Shown here piece after piece: positions 7,788 through 16,329 of a DNA stretch of 64,000 nt (its first letter is position 1; each line of letters starts with the position of its first letter). The stretch spans positions 320,575 through 384,574 of the forward strand of contig NZ_JAAOXD010000009.1 of the NCBI RefSeq assembly GCF_014694315.1, given 5' to 3'. Source of the stretch: Arthrobacter ipis (lineage in GTDB: Bacteria > Actinomycetota > Actinomycetes > Actinomycetales > Micrococcaceae). Made by a program: the position numbers and the translations under genes. The notes under the pieces were generated by a model. That model did no database searches. It saw only the letters and a program-made list of their open reading frames with translations, and was not told the origin of the DNA.

Positions 7788-8954
7788 CTACGAGCGCTCG
7801 GGGAACTTGCCTTCCTCGGCGATGCGCTTGTTGAGCTCGGCGAGGAATACGTCCTCGTCGAAGTCCAAGCCTACTTCCCTGCCGGTCCAGCTGGAGAGGT
7901 GAATGGCGTTGGCCAGGCGGACGCCGTTGATGCCGTCAGACCCCGGTGCCAGCAGCGGGGTGCCGTCCAGGATGTTGGCGGCGAAGTTCGCCAGGACGCC
8001 GGAGTGCTGGGCGCCCCAGGCGGATTCGAACTCCACTACTTCGGTGGCGTAGTACTCCTCGGGGTTCAGCTCGCCCATGAAGAGCTTGCGGACATCGTCC
8101 ATGTCCATGCCGTCGCTGAGTTCGCGCTCAGGCTTGACCAGGCGGGTCACGGTGGCAGTCTTGGAGCCTTCCACGACGATCTTGCCCTGGTCGCCCAGGA
8201 TCTCGAAGCGGTCCGTGCCGGTCAGGTCGTGGGTAGCGGTGACGAAAACGCCGGTAGCGCCGTTGCCGTAGTCCACCACCGCTGTGACTTCATCTTCGAC
8301 GGCGATGTCGCGGCGGAAGCCGTAGGCCACCTTCGCGTAGACAGACTTCGGCACGCCGCAGATCCACTGCCACAGGTCCAGCTGGTGTGGTGCCTGGTTG
8401 ACCAGGACGCCGCCGCCCTCGCCGCCCCAGGTGGCCCGCCATTCGCTGGAGTTGTAGTACCCCTGCGGCCGCCACCAGTTGGTGATGATCCAGTTGGTGC
8501 GGCGGATGGCGCCGATCTCGCCGTTCTCGACGATTTCCTTGAGCTTCTGGTACAGCGGGTTGTTGCGCTGGTTGAACATGATCGCAAAGGACAGCTCGGG
8601 CTTGCTTGCGGCAAACTCGTTGAGTTCCTTGACCTGCTTGGTGTAGACGCCGGCCGGTTTCTCGACGAGTGCGTGGATGTTGCGCTTGAGCGTTTCGATG
8701 CCCATTTCGGGGTGGAGGAAGTGCGGGACGCACGTGACTACTGCGTCGACGTCGCCGCTTTCGAGCATGGCGATGTAGTCCTCGTAGAAGGGTGCGTCCG
8801 GGTACTGGGAAGCCGCGAGTTCCTTCTTGGCGGGGTCCGTGTCGCAGATGGCGCCGATTTCCATGTTGGGAACCAGTCCGTCGGTGATGAATTTGGCGTA
8901 GGCGCCGCCCTGCTGGCCCAGGCCGATGATGCCGAGGCGTACTTTCTTACTCAC
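7788..8954 (-). CDS. Gfo/Idh/MocA-family NAD(P)-dependent sugar oxidoreductase
   Basis: A 388-residue oxidoreductase. The Rossmann motif GIIGLGQQGGAYAK (about residues 8-21) is followed by the family EKP motif (VEKPAGVYTKQ) and the C-terminal substrate domain with GGGVLVNQAPHQLDLWQW, whose H and D residues belong to the usual catalytic set. These enzymes oxidise or reduce a ring hydroxyl of a sugar, inositol or glycoside. The GTG start at 8954 has AAGGAAAC upstream. It is the last gene of the leftward importer operon, 59 nt after a sugar phosphate isomerase/epimerase gene. The exact substrate is not readable from sequence. Confidence 0.85.
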   Translation of the reverse strand: MSKKVRLGIIGLGQQGGAYAKFITDGLVPNMEIGAICDTDPAKKELAASQYPDAPFYEDYIAMLESGDVDAVVTCVPHFLHPEMGIETLKRNIHALVEKPAGVYTKQVKELNEFAASKPELSFAIMFNQRNNPLYQKLKEIVENGEIGAIRRTNWIITNWWRPQGYYNSSEWRATWGGEGGGVLVNQAPHQLDLWQWICGVPKSVYAKVAYGFRRDIAVEDEVTAVVDYGNGATGVFVTATHDLTGTDRFEILGDQGKIVVEGSKTATVTRLVKPERELSDGMDMDDVRKLFMGELNPEEYYATEVVEFESAWGAQHSGVLANFAANILDGTPLLAPGSDGINGVRLANAIHLSSWTGREVGLDFDEDVFLAELNKRIAEEGKFPERS

Positions 8955-9013
8955 AGTTTGTTTCCTTTTTCTTTGGTTGAGCTTGCCGAAAGCCGGATGG
9001 TGGAGATTCAGGG

Positions 9014-9883
9014 TTAGAAAAGGTCGGCGTGGCCCATGGCCACCAGGTTGTCGTGGGAGGTCTGCAGCGCGTCCCAGACGGTGCGGCCGTACAGCTGGTC
9101 CTGCTCCACGAGCATGTACTGTGCGCCGGCGGCCTGGGCGGCCGGGATGATGGCCGGAAAGTCCAGGTTGCCTTCGCCCACTTCGGCGAACTGGACCACG
9201 TCCTTGAACTCGGCCATGAAGCCGGTGACGTCCCCCGATTCAAGGAGCCCGAAGGCCGATTGGGGCAGCTCGCCGATGCGGTAGTCCTTCAGGTGCACCA
9301 TGGCGGTGCGTCCGGCGTACTTCGCGAGGGTCCGGACGGGGTCAAGTCCGCCGCGCTGCACCCAGTGGACGTCGATTTCCATGCCCATGGCCGGGGAGTT
9401 CTCGGCGATGATGTCCAGCATGTATTTGCCGTCGAACTTCGCGAACTCGATGTGGTGGTTGTGGTAGTACAGGCCGATGCCGTGCTGCTGCAGGCGCTCG
9501 GCGTACCCGTTGGCTTCTTTGGCGAAGTCCACCACGGCGCCGATCGACTTCATGGCCGGGAAGGGAAGCATCCCGATCCGCAGGAGCCTGGTGTCGAGTC
9601 GTTTCGCGTCGTCAACGATCTTGTCGAAATGGTCCTTGAGCGAATCGCCGGGCATGCCCTTGGGGGTTTCCATCGCGACCGACAACGCCGCAATGTCCAT
9701 GCCCAGTTCATTGCGGGACCGGTCCAGTTCGGTGACGTTCTCCGCTGTCATCGGGATCTGGGAGATTTCGACGGCGTTGTAGCCGATCGCGCTGACCTTC
9801 CGGAGCGTCTCGAACGCCCCGAGTTCCGTGAAGCTCTCTTTGAGCATCATCGCTTGTACGCCAATTGTGGCTGTGTTGGCCAT
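9014..9883 (-). CDS. Sugar phosphate isomerase/epimerase (AP_endonuc_2 TIM barrel)
   Basis: A 289-residue xylose-isomerase-like TIM barrel. Metal-binding positions expected for the family appear in YYHNHHIEF, MEIDVHWVQRGG, MVHLKDYR and EVGEGNLDF. No signal peptide. ATG at 9883 is preceded by GAAAGGACC. It begins 28 nt after the dppF-like ATPase gene and ends 59 nt before a Gfo/Idh gene, so it is in the same operon as the importer. Proteins of this family often act together with Gfo/Idh dehydrogenases, as ketose isomerases or as lyases on oxidised glycosides. The real substrate is unknown. Confidence 0.82.
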   Translation of the reverse strand: MANTATIGVQAMMLKESFTELGAFETLRKVSAIGYNAVEISQIPMTAENVTELDRSRNELGMDIAALSVAMETPKGMPGDSLKDHFDKIVDDAKRLDTRLLRIGMLPFPAMKSIGAVVDFAKEANGYAERLQQHGIGLYYHNHHIEFAKFDGKYMLDIIAENSPAMGMEIDVHWVQRGGLDPVRTLAKYAGRTAMVHLKDYRIGELPQSAFGLLESGDVTGFMAEFKDVVQFAEVGEGNLDFPAIIPAAQAAGAQYMLVEQDQLYGRTVWDALQTSHDNLVAMGHADLF

Positions 9884-9911
9884 GGTGGTCCTTTCAGTTT
9901 TGACGGTGCCC

Positions 9912-10796
9912 TCAGGCGACGGCGCCGGCCTGTTCGTGCTGATGCCGCTGGCTGTCGAGCAGCCGGTGACGATCGGCCCGGCGCTGTTCCTGCCGGTCCG
10001 GATCGGGTACTGGGGAGGCCAGCAGGAGACGCTGGGTGTAGGGGTGCTCGGGGTCGCGGGTTACCACCGCGGCCGGTCCCTGTTCGACGATTTCGCCGTG
10101 GTACATGACGGCCACGCGGTGGCTGATGTGCCGCACGACGTCCAGATCGTGGGAGACGAAGAGGTAGGAAACTCCGGTGTCCTTCTGGATCTGCAGGAAC
10201 AGGTCAAGGACACGTGCCTGGGTGGACAGGTCAAGTGCACTGACGGGTTCATCGCAGACGATGAGTTTCGGTGAGAGCGCGAGTGCCCGGGCGATGGCGA
10301 CGCGCTGGCGCTGGCCGCCGCTGAACTCCCGTGGCAGGCGGTGGATGGCGTCCGAGGGCAGCCCCACCTGGTCAAGCAGTTCCTTGACGCGCTTCCTGGC
10401 CGCTGTCTGCTCCAGGCCCTGCACTCCGAGGGGTTCGGCGAGGATGGCGCCGATCTCGAGGGCCGGGTTCAGGGAGGTGTACGGGTCCTGGAAGACCACT
10501 TGGAGGTCCCGGCTCAGGGTCCGCCGCTGCTTGCGGGTGGCGTGGCTGATGTCGCGGCCTTCGAACGTGATCCTTCCGTCCGTCACGGGGGCCAGGCCGA
10601 GGACGGCACGGCCAAGGGTTGTCTTTCCCGAACCGGACTCCCCCACCAGGCCAAGGGTCTCGCCCTGGCCGATGGAGATGTTGATGTCCGTGAGTGCCCG
10701 GAACGGCTTGGCGCGGAACTTCTTGCTGGGGTACTCAACCACCAGGTTCTCTACTGTCAGGAGCGGGGCGCTTTCTTCAGCTTCCATAGTGCTCAT
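9912..10796 (-). CDS. Dpp/Opp-type ABC importer, second ATPase
   Basis: A 294-residue ABC ATPase of the peptide/nickel importer class. Walker A GESGSGKTT (about residue 54), Q-loop VVFQDPYTSLNP, signature FSGGQRQRVAIARAL, Walker B LIVCDEPVSALD and the H-loop SHDLDVV are intact. The C-terminal HPYTQRLLLASPVPDP motif marks the DppF/OppF branch. The tail after it is basic and lacks a recognisable domain. Its ATG overlaps the stop of the permease-ATPase fusion by 4 nt (ATGA). It supplies one of the two ATP sites for the transporter encoded at 9.9-15.1 kb. Confidence 0.9.
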   Translation of the reverse strand: MSTMEAEESAPLLTVENLVVEYPSKKFRAKPFRALTDINISIGQGETLGLVGESGSGKTTLGRAVLGLAPVTDGRITFEGRDISHATRKQRRTLSRDLQVVFQDPYTSLNPALEIGAILAEPLGVQGLEQTAARKRVKELLDQVGLPSDAIHRLPREFSGGQRQRVAIARALALSPKLIVCDEPVSALDLSTQARVLDLFLQIQKDTGVSYLFVSHDLDVVRHISHRVAVMYHGEIVEQGPAAVVTRDPEHPYTQRLLLASPVPDPDRQEQRRADRHRLLDSQRHQHEQAGAVA

Positions 10797-12646
10797 GCGG
10801 CTGGCTCCTTCTGGCTGGATACAAGCATGGACATAGGGGTTTTGCCTTCGAGCATGGATGCCAGCAGGGTCCGGGTGTACTGCTCTTTGGGGTTGCGGAG
10901 GATGTCGCGGACGGATCCTTCCTCAACCAGGCGGCCGTTCTGCATGACAGCCACTCGGTCGCAGAGGTCTGCCACCACGCCGAAGTTGTGGGTCACCAGG
11001 ATGACGCCGATGTTCAGCCGCTGCTGGAGCTCGCGCAGGAGGTCGAGCACGTCGGCCTGCACGGTGACGTCCAGAGCCGTGGTGGGCTCATCGGCGATCA
11101 CCAGGTCCGGTTCGCAGCTGATGGCACCGGCGATCAGCACACGCTGGGCCATACCCCCGGAGACTTCGTGGGGGTAGGCGCTGAAGGTCCGTTCGGGGTT
11201 GGCGATTCCGACGTCGGCCAGGAGCTTCAGCGCGCGCTTGCGGGCTTCTTCCTTGGGGATTCCCAGGACGCGCACCATCGGCGTCACGAGCTGGTAGCCG
11301 ATGGTGAAAGCGGGGTCCAGGTTGCTCATGGGTTCCTGCGGAATGTAGGAGATCCTCTTGCCGCGAAGCCTGGACAGCCGTGCCTGATCGACGCGTTCCT
11401 CACCCGGGGCGACCGTGTAGTTGCCGTCGAACTGAATGGAGCCCGCCACAATGCGGGCGTTATCCGGAAGCAATCCCAGGATGGAGAACGCCGTCTGGGA
11501 CTTGCCTGAACCGGATTCACCCACGATGCCGAGGATTTCCCCGCGGTCCACGTGGAAGGAAACGTCGTCCACCACCTTTTTGACGGAACCGTCGGCCTGC
11601 GGGTATCCGACGCCGAGGTTGGTCACCTTCACGAGGTGGTGCTCCGTGCCAAGCTCGACGGCGGCCATGGACTGGCGCTGCTGGCCCGCCCTGGCGGGTG
11701 CCGCCGTCGTGCCCTTCTGCTGGGCCGCTTTCTTGCGGTGCTTGATCTTTTCGCCGTCTTCAAGGGCGTCGCGGATGGCATTGCCCAGCAGGACCAGCCC
11801 GCCGATCGTCAACGCCATGGCGAGTGCCGGCCAGAAGAGCAGGGTCGGGTTCAGGTAGACGTTCTTGAAGCCCTCTGAGAGCATGACGCCCCAGGTTGCC
11901 TTGGTGGGATCGCCCAGGCCCAGGAATTCCAGCCCGGATTGGATGGCGATGGCCACGCCGGCAATGGCCGCCGTCTGGATGATGATGGGTGCCCGGACCA
12001 CGGAGAAGATGTGGCGGGCGATGATGCTCAGGTCCGAAAGCCCGGAAACCCTGGCGGCGTCAACGTACAGCTCGTTGCGCACAGACTGGACGGCGGTGCG
12101 GGTCAACCGGAAATAGGACGGGCTGATGAGGATGCCGAACGCGATCATGGAAATCCATACCGAGGGGCCGAAAGCCGCCCGGATGGTCAGCAGCACAATC
12201 AGGCCCGGCAGGCTCATGAGGATGCTGACCATCCAGTTGGAAACTGCCTCGAACTTGCCGGCGTAATAACCGGCGATCAGTCCTGCCGGCAGCCCGATGG
12301 CAATGGCGACGCCGGCACAGAGCAAGGCGGAAAGCAGCGTCAGCTGCGCACCGAACAGCAGGCGGCTCCAGACATCGCGCCCGGCGCTGTCCGTTCCCAA
12401 AATATTTACCGAGTCGGGGGCGGCCAGCGTTTTGGCGATGTTGGAATAGTTCTCCTGGAACGGTGCCAGAACCGGAGCCAGGATGGCCAGCAGCGAGATC
12501 GCCAGCAAGATGGCCATGGCAATGATGCCCAGCGGGTTCCTGAGCAGGCGCCGGATCACGGTGGAGCGGACCACTGTGCCGCTCTGCCCGGTATTAAGGG
12601 AGGGCGCAGGTGCGGCAACTGCCGCCGTTTCTACAGAGTCACTCAT
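10793..12646 (-). CDS. ABC importer permease-ATPase fusion (DppC-DppD type)
   Basis: A 617-residue fusion. Residues about 1-265 are a DppC-like inner-membrane permease with the N-terminal RNPLGIIAMAILLAIS helix, LGTDSAGRDVWSRLLFGAQ and the EAA-like segment YVDAARVSGLSDLSIIARHI. A charged linker (about 265-300) leads to a complete DppD-like ATPase with Walker A GESGSGKSQT, ISYIPQEPMSNLDP, signature VSGGMAQRVLIAGAI and Walker B LVIADEPTTALD. ATG at 12646 overlaps the upstream permease stop (ATGA), which fixes the start; the open frame continues far upstream but reads in the wrong frame of that permease. Fused permease-ATPase importers are known in actinobacteria. With DppB-, DppF- and binding-protein genes it makes a full transporter. 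Confidence 0.9.
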   Translation of the reverse strand: MSDSVETAAVAAPAPSLNTGQSGTVVRSTVIRRLLRNPLGIIAMAILLAISLLAILAPVLAPFQENYSNIAKTLAAPDSVNILGTDSAGRDVWSRLLFGAQLTLLSALLCAGVAIAIGLPAGLIAGYYAGKFEAVSNWMVSILMSLPGLIVLLTIRAAFGPSVWISMIAFGILISPSYFRLTRTAVQSVRNELYVDAARVSGLSDLSIIARHIFSVVRAPIIIQTAAIAGVAIAIQSGLEFLGLGDPTKATWGVMLSEGFKNVYLNPTLLFWPALAMALTIGGLVLLGNAIRDALEDGEKIKHRKKAAQQKGTTAAPARAGQQRQSMAAVELGTEHHLVKVTNLGVGYPQADGSVKKVVDDVSFHVDRGEILGIVGESGSGKSQTAFSILGLLPDNARIVAGSIQFDGNYTVAPGEERVDQARLSRLRGKRISYIPQEPMSNLDPAFTIGYQLVTPMVRVLGIPKEEARKRALKLLADVGIANPERTFSAYPHEVSGGMAQRVLIAGAISCEPDLVIADEPTTALDVTVQADVLDLLRELQQRLNIGVILVTHNFGVVADLCDRVAVMQNGRLVEEGSVRDILRNPKEQYTRTLLASMLEGKTPMSMLVSSQKEPAA

Positions 12647-13584
12647 GACACACGTACCTTCGGGTTGAGCCAGCCATTGAGAATGTCCACCAGCAGGTTC
12701 ACCACTATGACGACCACCACCGTGTACATCACGACGCCCATCACCACCGGGAGATCTGACTGGCCGGTGGCAGCGACCGCCAGAGGACCCATGCCCGGCA
12801 GAGCGAAGATTTGCTCGATGATGACCACACCTCCAAGCATGCCGACCAGCTGCAGACTGAGGACCGTCAGGCCGGCCGGGGCGGCACTGCGCAGCACGTG
12901 CTTGAACAGGATCTCCCGCTCGCCGATGCCGCGGCTGCGCAGGGTGCGGACGTAGTCCCGCTCGAGCTGTTTGATGACGGCGCTGCGGATCTGCTGCGCG
13001 CCGCCTGTGACGCCGTTGACCAACAGGGCGATCACCGGAAGGGCCATGGAATAGACCCACGCCTCTGGTCCGGATTCCGGCGAGATGGTGCTGGTTGCCG
13101 GGAAGAGGCCCAGCTGGATGGCCAGGATGGTGACCAGGATGACGCCGATCACAAACCCCGGTATGGAGTCTCCGATGATGGCGCCAACCTGGACCACCCT
13201 GTCCACCCAGCCGCGCTTGACGGCAGCGACCACACCAATGAGAGCGGCACAGACTGCGATCAGGATCATTGCGGCGAAGACCATGGTCATGGTCACCGGA
13301 ATCCGGGTGGCGAGCGAGTTGGCCACCGGCTCGGACGTGAACCACGAGGCACCAAGGTTTCCGCTCAGCGCGTCGGCTACCCAGGAGAAATAGCGGACCA
13401 CCAGCGGCTGGTCCAACCCCAGCTCGTGTTCTTTCATCGCCACCTGCTCCGCAGTGGCCTGGTCGCCAAGGATGTTCCTGGCGATGCTCCCGCTGGAGAC
13501 GTACAGCAGGAAGAACGTGAGGGCCGAGACAACGAACAGCACCACCAGCCCGCTGCCCAGCCTTTTCGCAATGAACCTGATCAT
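12643..13584 (-). CDS. ABC importer permease (DppB type)
   Basis: A 313-residue integral membrane permease with about six helices, opening with the DppB-type segment RFIAKRLGSGLVVLFVVSALTFF. The conserved LGLDQPLVVRYFSWV loop and the EAA motif near the C-terminus (DYVRTLRSRGIGEREILFKH) are present. It pairs with the fused DppC-DppD protein to form the membrane channel. ATG at 13584 lies 6 nt after the binding-protein gene stop, and its stop overlaps the next start by 4 nt. Ligand is presumed to be a glycoside or oligosaccharide, given the glucuronide enzymes, although the family is best known for peptides. Confidence 0.9.
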   Translation of the reverse strand: MIRFIAKRLGSGLVVLFVVSALTFFLLYVSSGSIARNILGDQATAEQVAMKEHELGLDQPLVVRYFSWVADALSGNLGASWFTSEPVANSLATRIPVTMTMVFAAMILIAVCAALIGVVAAVKRGWVDRVVQVGAIIGDSIPGFVIGVILVTILAIQLGLFPATSTISPESGPEAWVYSMALPVIALLVNGVTGGAQQIRSAVIKQLERDYVRTLRSRGIGEREILFKHVLRSAAPAGLTVLSLQLVGMLGGVVIIEQIFALPGMGPLAVAATGQSDLPVVMGVVMYTVVVVIVVNLLVDILNGWLNPKVRVS

Positions 13585-13590
13585 GGTGTC

Positions 13591-15114
13591 CTACTTGGCC
13601 GGGGAGTAGTTGTAGATGGACGGAACGGCCTGCTGGATCTGCGGAGTCACGTTCACCTTGGAGTTGTGGTAGTACATCTGGTTGACCCGGAACAGCGGAG
13701 CGAACCACGCCTGTTCAACGACGTACTTGTTCACTTCCTGCGCCAGTTTGCCTGCATCGGCGCCGCCGTTGCGCACGGCCGCGATCTTGGCGTCCAGCTC
13801 CGGCGTCGAGTTCTTGAAGGGGTTGTAGAGCGCCTTGGTGGAGACGATCTGGTCCATGGCAACCGTGGGCTGGCCCTGGAAAAGCGAGAAGAAAATGGTG
13901 GTGAACTTCTGCGCGGCAATATCGGCCGTATACGTGTTGGTCAGCGCCGCGCCGACCTTCAGGGTGATACCGACATCTGCCAGCTGCTGCGTGATGACGG
14001 AAATCTGGGTTTCGAACCCGGGCACGCTCGGGATCTCCAGGGTGACGCCCTTTTCAAAGCCTGTTTCCTTCAGGAGCTGCTTGGCCTTGGCCGGATCGTA
14101 GGTGTAGTAGTTTTCCAGCTCTTCCGTCCAGGCGCCGCTGGCCTTGCCGAACGGCTGCGACGTCGGGGTGCCCTGACCCAGCATTACCTGGTCCAGGATG
14201 GTCTTGCGGTCAAATGCATAGTTGATGGCCTGGCGGACTTTGACGTTTGCCAGCGCCGGGTTCTTGGCGCCTTCACGGTCCAGGAGGAGCAGCCCCTGCC
14301 AGTCAACCTCGTTGGCAGCCAGTTTCATTTTGGCGCCCTCGGCCTGCTTGCCGTTCTTGGGGTCCAGGATGGTAGCGTCCACCTGCCCGGAGACCAGGGC
14401 GTTGGTGCGGGCGGTGAGGTCGGTCAGGACCTTGAACGTCAGTTTCTGGTACTTCTGCAGGTCCTTGTTCCAGTAATCCTTGCGGGCGCTGAAAACCGTC
14501 TGTGAGTCCTTGACCGACGCCGCCTTGTCCATCACGTACGGGCCGGAGCCGACCGGTTCGGTCTTGATGCCTTCGGTGTCCAGGGCCTTCGGGCTGCCCA
14601 TCAGGCCGGCGGCCTGGCTCAGAAAGTATTCCAGCGCGGGGTCCGGCGCCGTGAGGTTGACGTCGATGGTGTCGGCGTCCACCACAGTCACGTCCCTGAC
14701 CGAAGCGAGCTGCGCCATCTGTGGACCGTTGGCTTTTTTGAAGTGGTCCATGTTGGCCTTGACAGCCTCGGCGTCGAACTTGGCGCCGTCGCTGAAGGTC
14801 ACATCCGTGCGCAGGTCCAGGGTGAGCTTGGTGTTGCCGGCGTTGTACTTCCACGCCGTGGCCAGCATCGGGCTGAGTTTGCCGTCCGGTTCGCGCAGGA
14901 TCAGCGTGTCGTACACCGCCTGGTACGGCTGCAGAACATGGCCGACGTGCGCCTGGGCGGGATCCCACGAACGCACGTCCTGGACAGTGCCAAGGGTCAA
15001 TGCTGTGGCAGCACCGGCGGCCGAACCGGAGTTGGCAGCACCGCCGCAACCGCTCAGCGCGAGGGATGCGCTGAGAACAAGGGCGGCTGCTGCCGCCTTG
15101 GGACCTAACTTCAT
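13591..15114 (-). CDS. Extracellular solute-binding lipoprotein (SBP family 5)
   Basis: A 507-residue binding protein. The signal peptide MKLGPKAAAAALVLSASLA ends in a lipobox (LSGC), so the mature protein is anchored outside the membrane by a lipidated cysteine. The family-5 pattern RSWDPAQAHVGHVLQPYQAVYDTLI, the EPVGSGPYVM segment and VRQAINYAFDR are present. ATG at 15114 was chosen over an upstream frame extension because AGGAG sits about 8 nt before it and the signal peptide starts there. It opens the importer operon, behind a LacI-type operator (15219-15234) and an 11-bp leader hairpin (15157-15184). Confidence 0.9.
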   Translation of the reverse strand: MKLGPKAAAAALVLSASLALSGCGGAANSGSAAGAATALTLGTVQDVRSWDPAQAHVGHVLQPYQAVYDTLILREPDGKLSPMLATAWKYNAGNTKLTLDLRTDVTFSDGAKFDAEAVKANMDHFKKANGPQMAQLASVRDVTVVDADTIDVNLTAPDPALEYFLSQAAGLMGSPKALDTEGIKTEPVGSGPYVMDKAASVKDSQTVFSARKDYWNKDLQKYQKLTFKVLTDLTARTNALVSGQVDATILDPKNGKQAEGAKMKLAANEVDWQGLLLLDREGAKNPALANVKVRQAINYAFDRKTILDQVMLGQGTPTSQPFGKASGAWTEELENYYTYDPAKAKQLLKETGFEKGVTLEIPSVPGFETQISVITQQLADVGITLKVGAALTNTYTADIAAQKFTTIFFSLFQGQPTVAMDQIVSTKALYNPFKNSTPELDAKIAAVRNGGADAGKLAQEVNKYVVEQAWFAPLFRVNQMYYHNSKVNVTPQIQQAVPSIYNYSPAK

Positions 15115-15156
15115 TGTTGGCTCCTGAATCTGTGGAACGTGATACTTGCAGACGAA

Positions 15157-15184
15157 GGCCGGTGTGGCGTGGACCACACCGGCC
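15157..15184 (-). promoter_or_regulatory. Leader hairpin before the binding-protein gene
   Basis: GGCCGGTGTGG (15157-15167) and CCACACCGGCC (15174-15184) form a perfect 11-bp stem with a 6-nt loop. It lies between the LacI operator and the ribosome site, 43 nt before the start codon, so it would be in the 5' leader of the importer mRNA. No U-run follows, so it is more likely a stabiliser or binding site than an intrinsic terminator. Confidence 0.6.
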
Positions 15185-15218
15185 GGGTCACATTCAGAAT
15201 ACGGATTGTTGCCGCGTT

Positions 15219-15234
15219 TGGCAACCGATTGTCA
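15219..15234. promoter_or_regulatory. LacI-type operator upstream of the importer operon
   Basis: TGGCAACCGATTGTCA matches the TGNCAA-N4-TTGNCA pattern. It lies 105 nt before the binding-protein start and 85 nt after the end of the preceding Gfo/Idh gene, which argues for a separate promoter for the importer operon here. Confidence 0.75.
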
Positions 15235-15318
15235 AAAAAGCAGCAACAACCTCGTATTGGCCGGCTGGGCAGCACCCGGTCAGGTCAGTGGACGCGGCGC
15301 GGTTGCTCCATGACGGGC

Positions 15319-16329
15319 TCAGGAGACCGCATGGGTGGACTCCGGGTAGCTTTGCCGGTAGATCTCCTTGATGATGCGCAGCGAATTTTCCGCTTCGGCA
15401 GGGCTGATCCAAAACGGATCGCCGTCGTGCAGGCGGGCGTAGAAGTCGCTGACCAGCAGTTCGTGGGAAACGCCCCAGTAGGACCGGCCGCCGGAGCCGC
15501 TCGCGCGCTCGGGAACGATGTCCACGCGTCCGTCAGAGTACTTTACTGTGAGGTCGCCCCGGAGGCTCAGGACCGCCTTCTCGGTGACCACGTCGAGCGT
15601 TACCGGGGCGTTGAAGGCATTGGCCAGGGTGGCATAGAACGCGCTTCGGGCGCCGCCGGCATGCTCTGCCACGAACTCCGCGGTGTCTTCTACTTCTATG
15701 GCCTCGCCCAGGAAGCGGGTTGACGCGTTGCCGGTGACCGCGACGACGTCGCCTACCAGCCATTGGAGCAGGTCGACGGTATGGATGGCCTGGTTCATCA
15801 GCAGGCCTCCCCCGCCGCCGGCCCAGGTCCCCCGCCACGGCCGGTTTTGGTAGTACTCGGCGGAGCGCTGCCACATCACTGTTGCCGACGCTCCCGTCAC
15901 GGCCCCCAGTTCGCCCGTTGACAGCAGGGCGTGCATGGCCTGCGACGTCGCGTTGTACCGGTTCTGGAAGCACACGGCGATTTTGGCCCGGCCGGCCGAG
16001 GCGGCTTCGACCAGGCGCCGACCTTCCGCAAGGGTGTGGGCCAGCGGCTTCTCCACGATGACGTTGACGCCGCGCTCCAGGCAGTCGACTGCCACTGCCG
16101 CGTGGTGGTCATGCGGAGTGCAAATGTGCACCACGTCAGGCTTAACGGCCTCTATGAGGGCCAGATGGTCGGCGTAGCCGGGGACGCCCCACGTGGCCAT
16201 CGCGGAGGCCAGCCGCTGCGGGTCCGCGTCGCACACCGCAACGAGCGCGGCGCCGTCGAGCTTTGCCACCGCTTCGAAGTGCACGGTGGAAACGTCGCCG
16301 CAGCCGATGACAGCCGCCGTTGTCCTCAA
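15319..16329 (-). CDS. Gfo/Idh/MocA-family oxidoreductase (second copy)
   Basis: A 336-residue dehydrogenase distinct in sequence from the one at 7.8 kb. The Rossmann start is AAVIGCGDVSTVHFEAV, the EKP motif is VEKPLAHTLAEG, and the substrate domain has GGGGLLMNQAIHTVDLLQWL. The TTG start at 16329 overlaps the TGA stop of the upstream isomerase (TTGA), so the two are translationally coupled; no better start is in range. The pairing with a sugar isomerase/epimerase repeats the arrangement at 7.8-9.9 kb. Substrate is unknown; an oxidised uronate or glycoside intermediate is an inference from context. Confidence 0.84.
   Translation of the reverse strand: MRTTAAVIGCGDVSTVHFEAVAKLDGAALVAVCDADPQRLASAMATWGVPGYADHLALIEAVKPDVVHICTPHDHHAAVAVDCLERGVNVIVEKPLAHTLAEGRRLVEAASAGRAKIAVCFQNRYNATSQAMHALLSTGELGAVTGASATVMWQRSAEYYQNRPWRGTWAGGGGGLLMNQAIHTVDLLQWLVGDVVAVTGNASTRFLGEAIEVEDTAEFVAEHAGGARSAFYATLANAFNAPVTLDVVTEKAVLSLRGDLTVKYSDGRVDIVPERASGSGGRSYWGVSHELLVSDFYARLHDGDPFWISPAEAENSLRIIKEIYRQSYPESTHAVS

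Noticed and set aside
12647-13708. N-terminal extension of the permease-ATPase fusion to 971 residues
   Set aside because: The extra 350 residues are the alternate frame of dppB; the ATGA overlap with dppB at 12643-12646 gives the true start.
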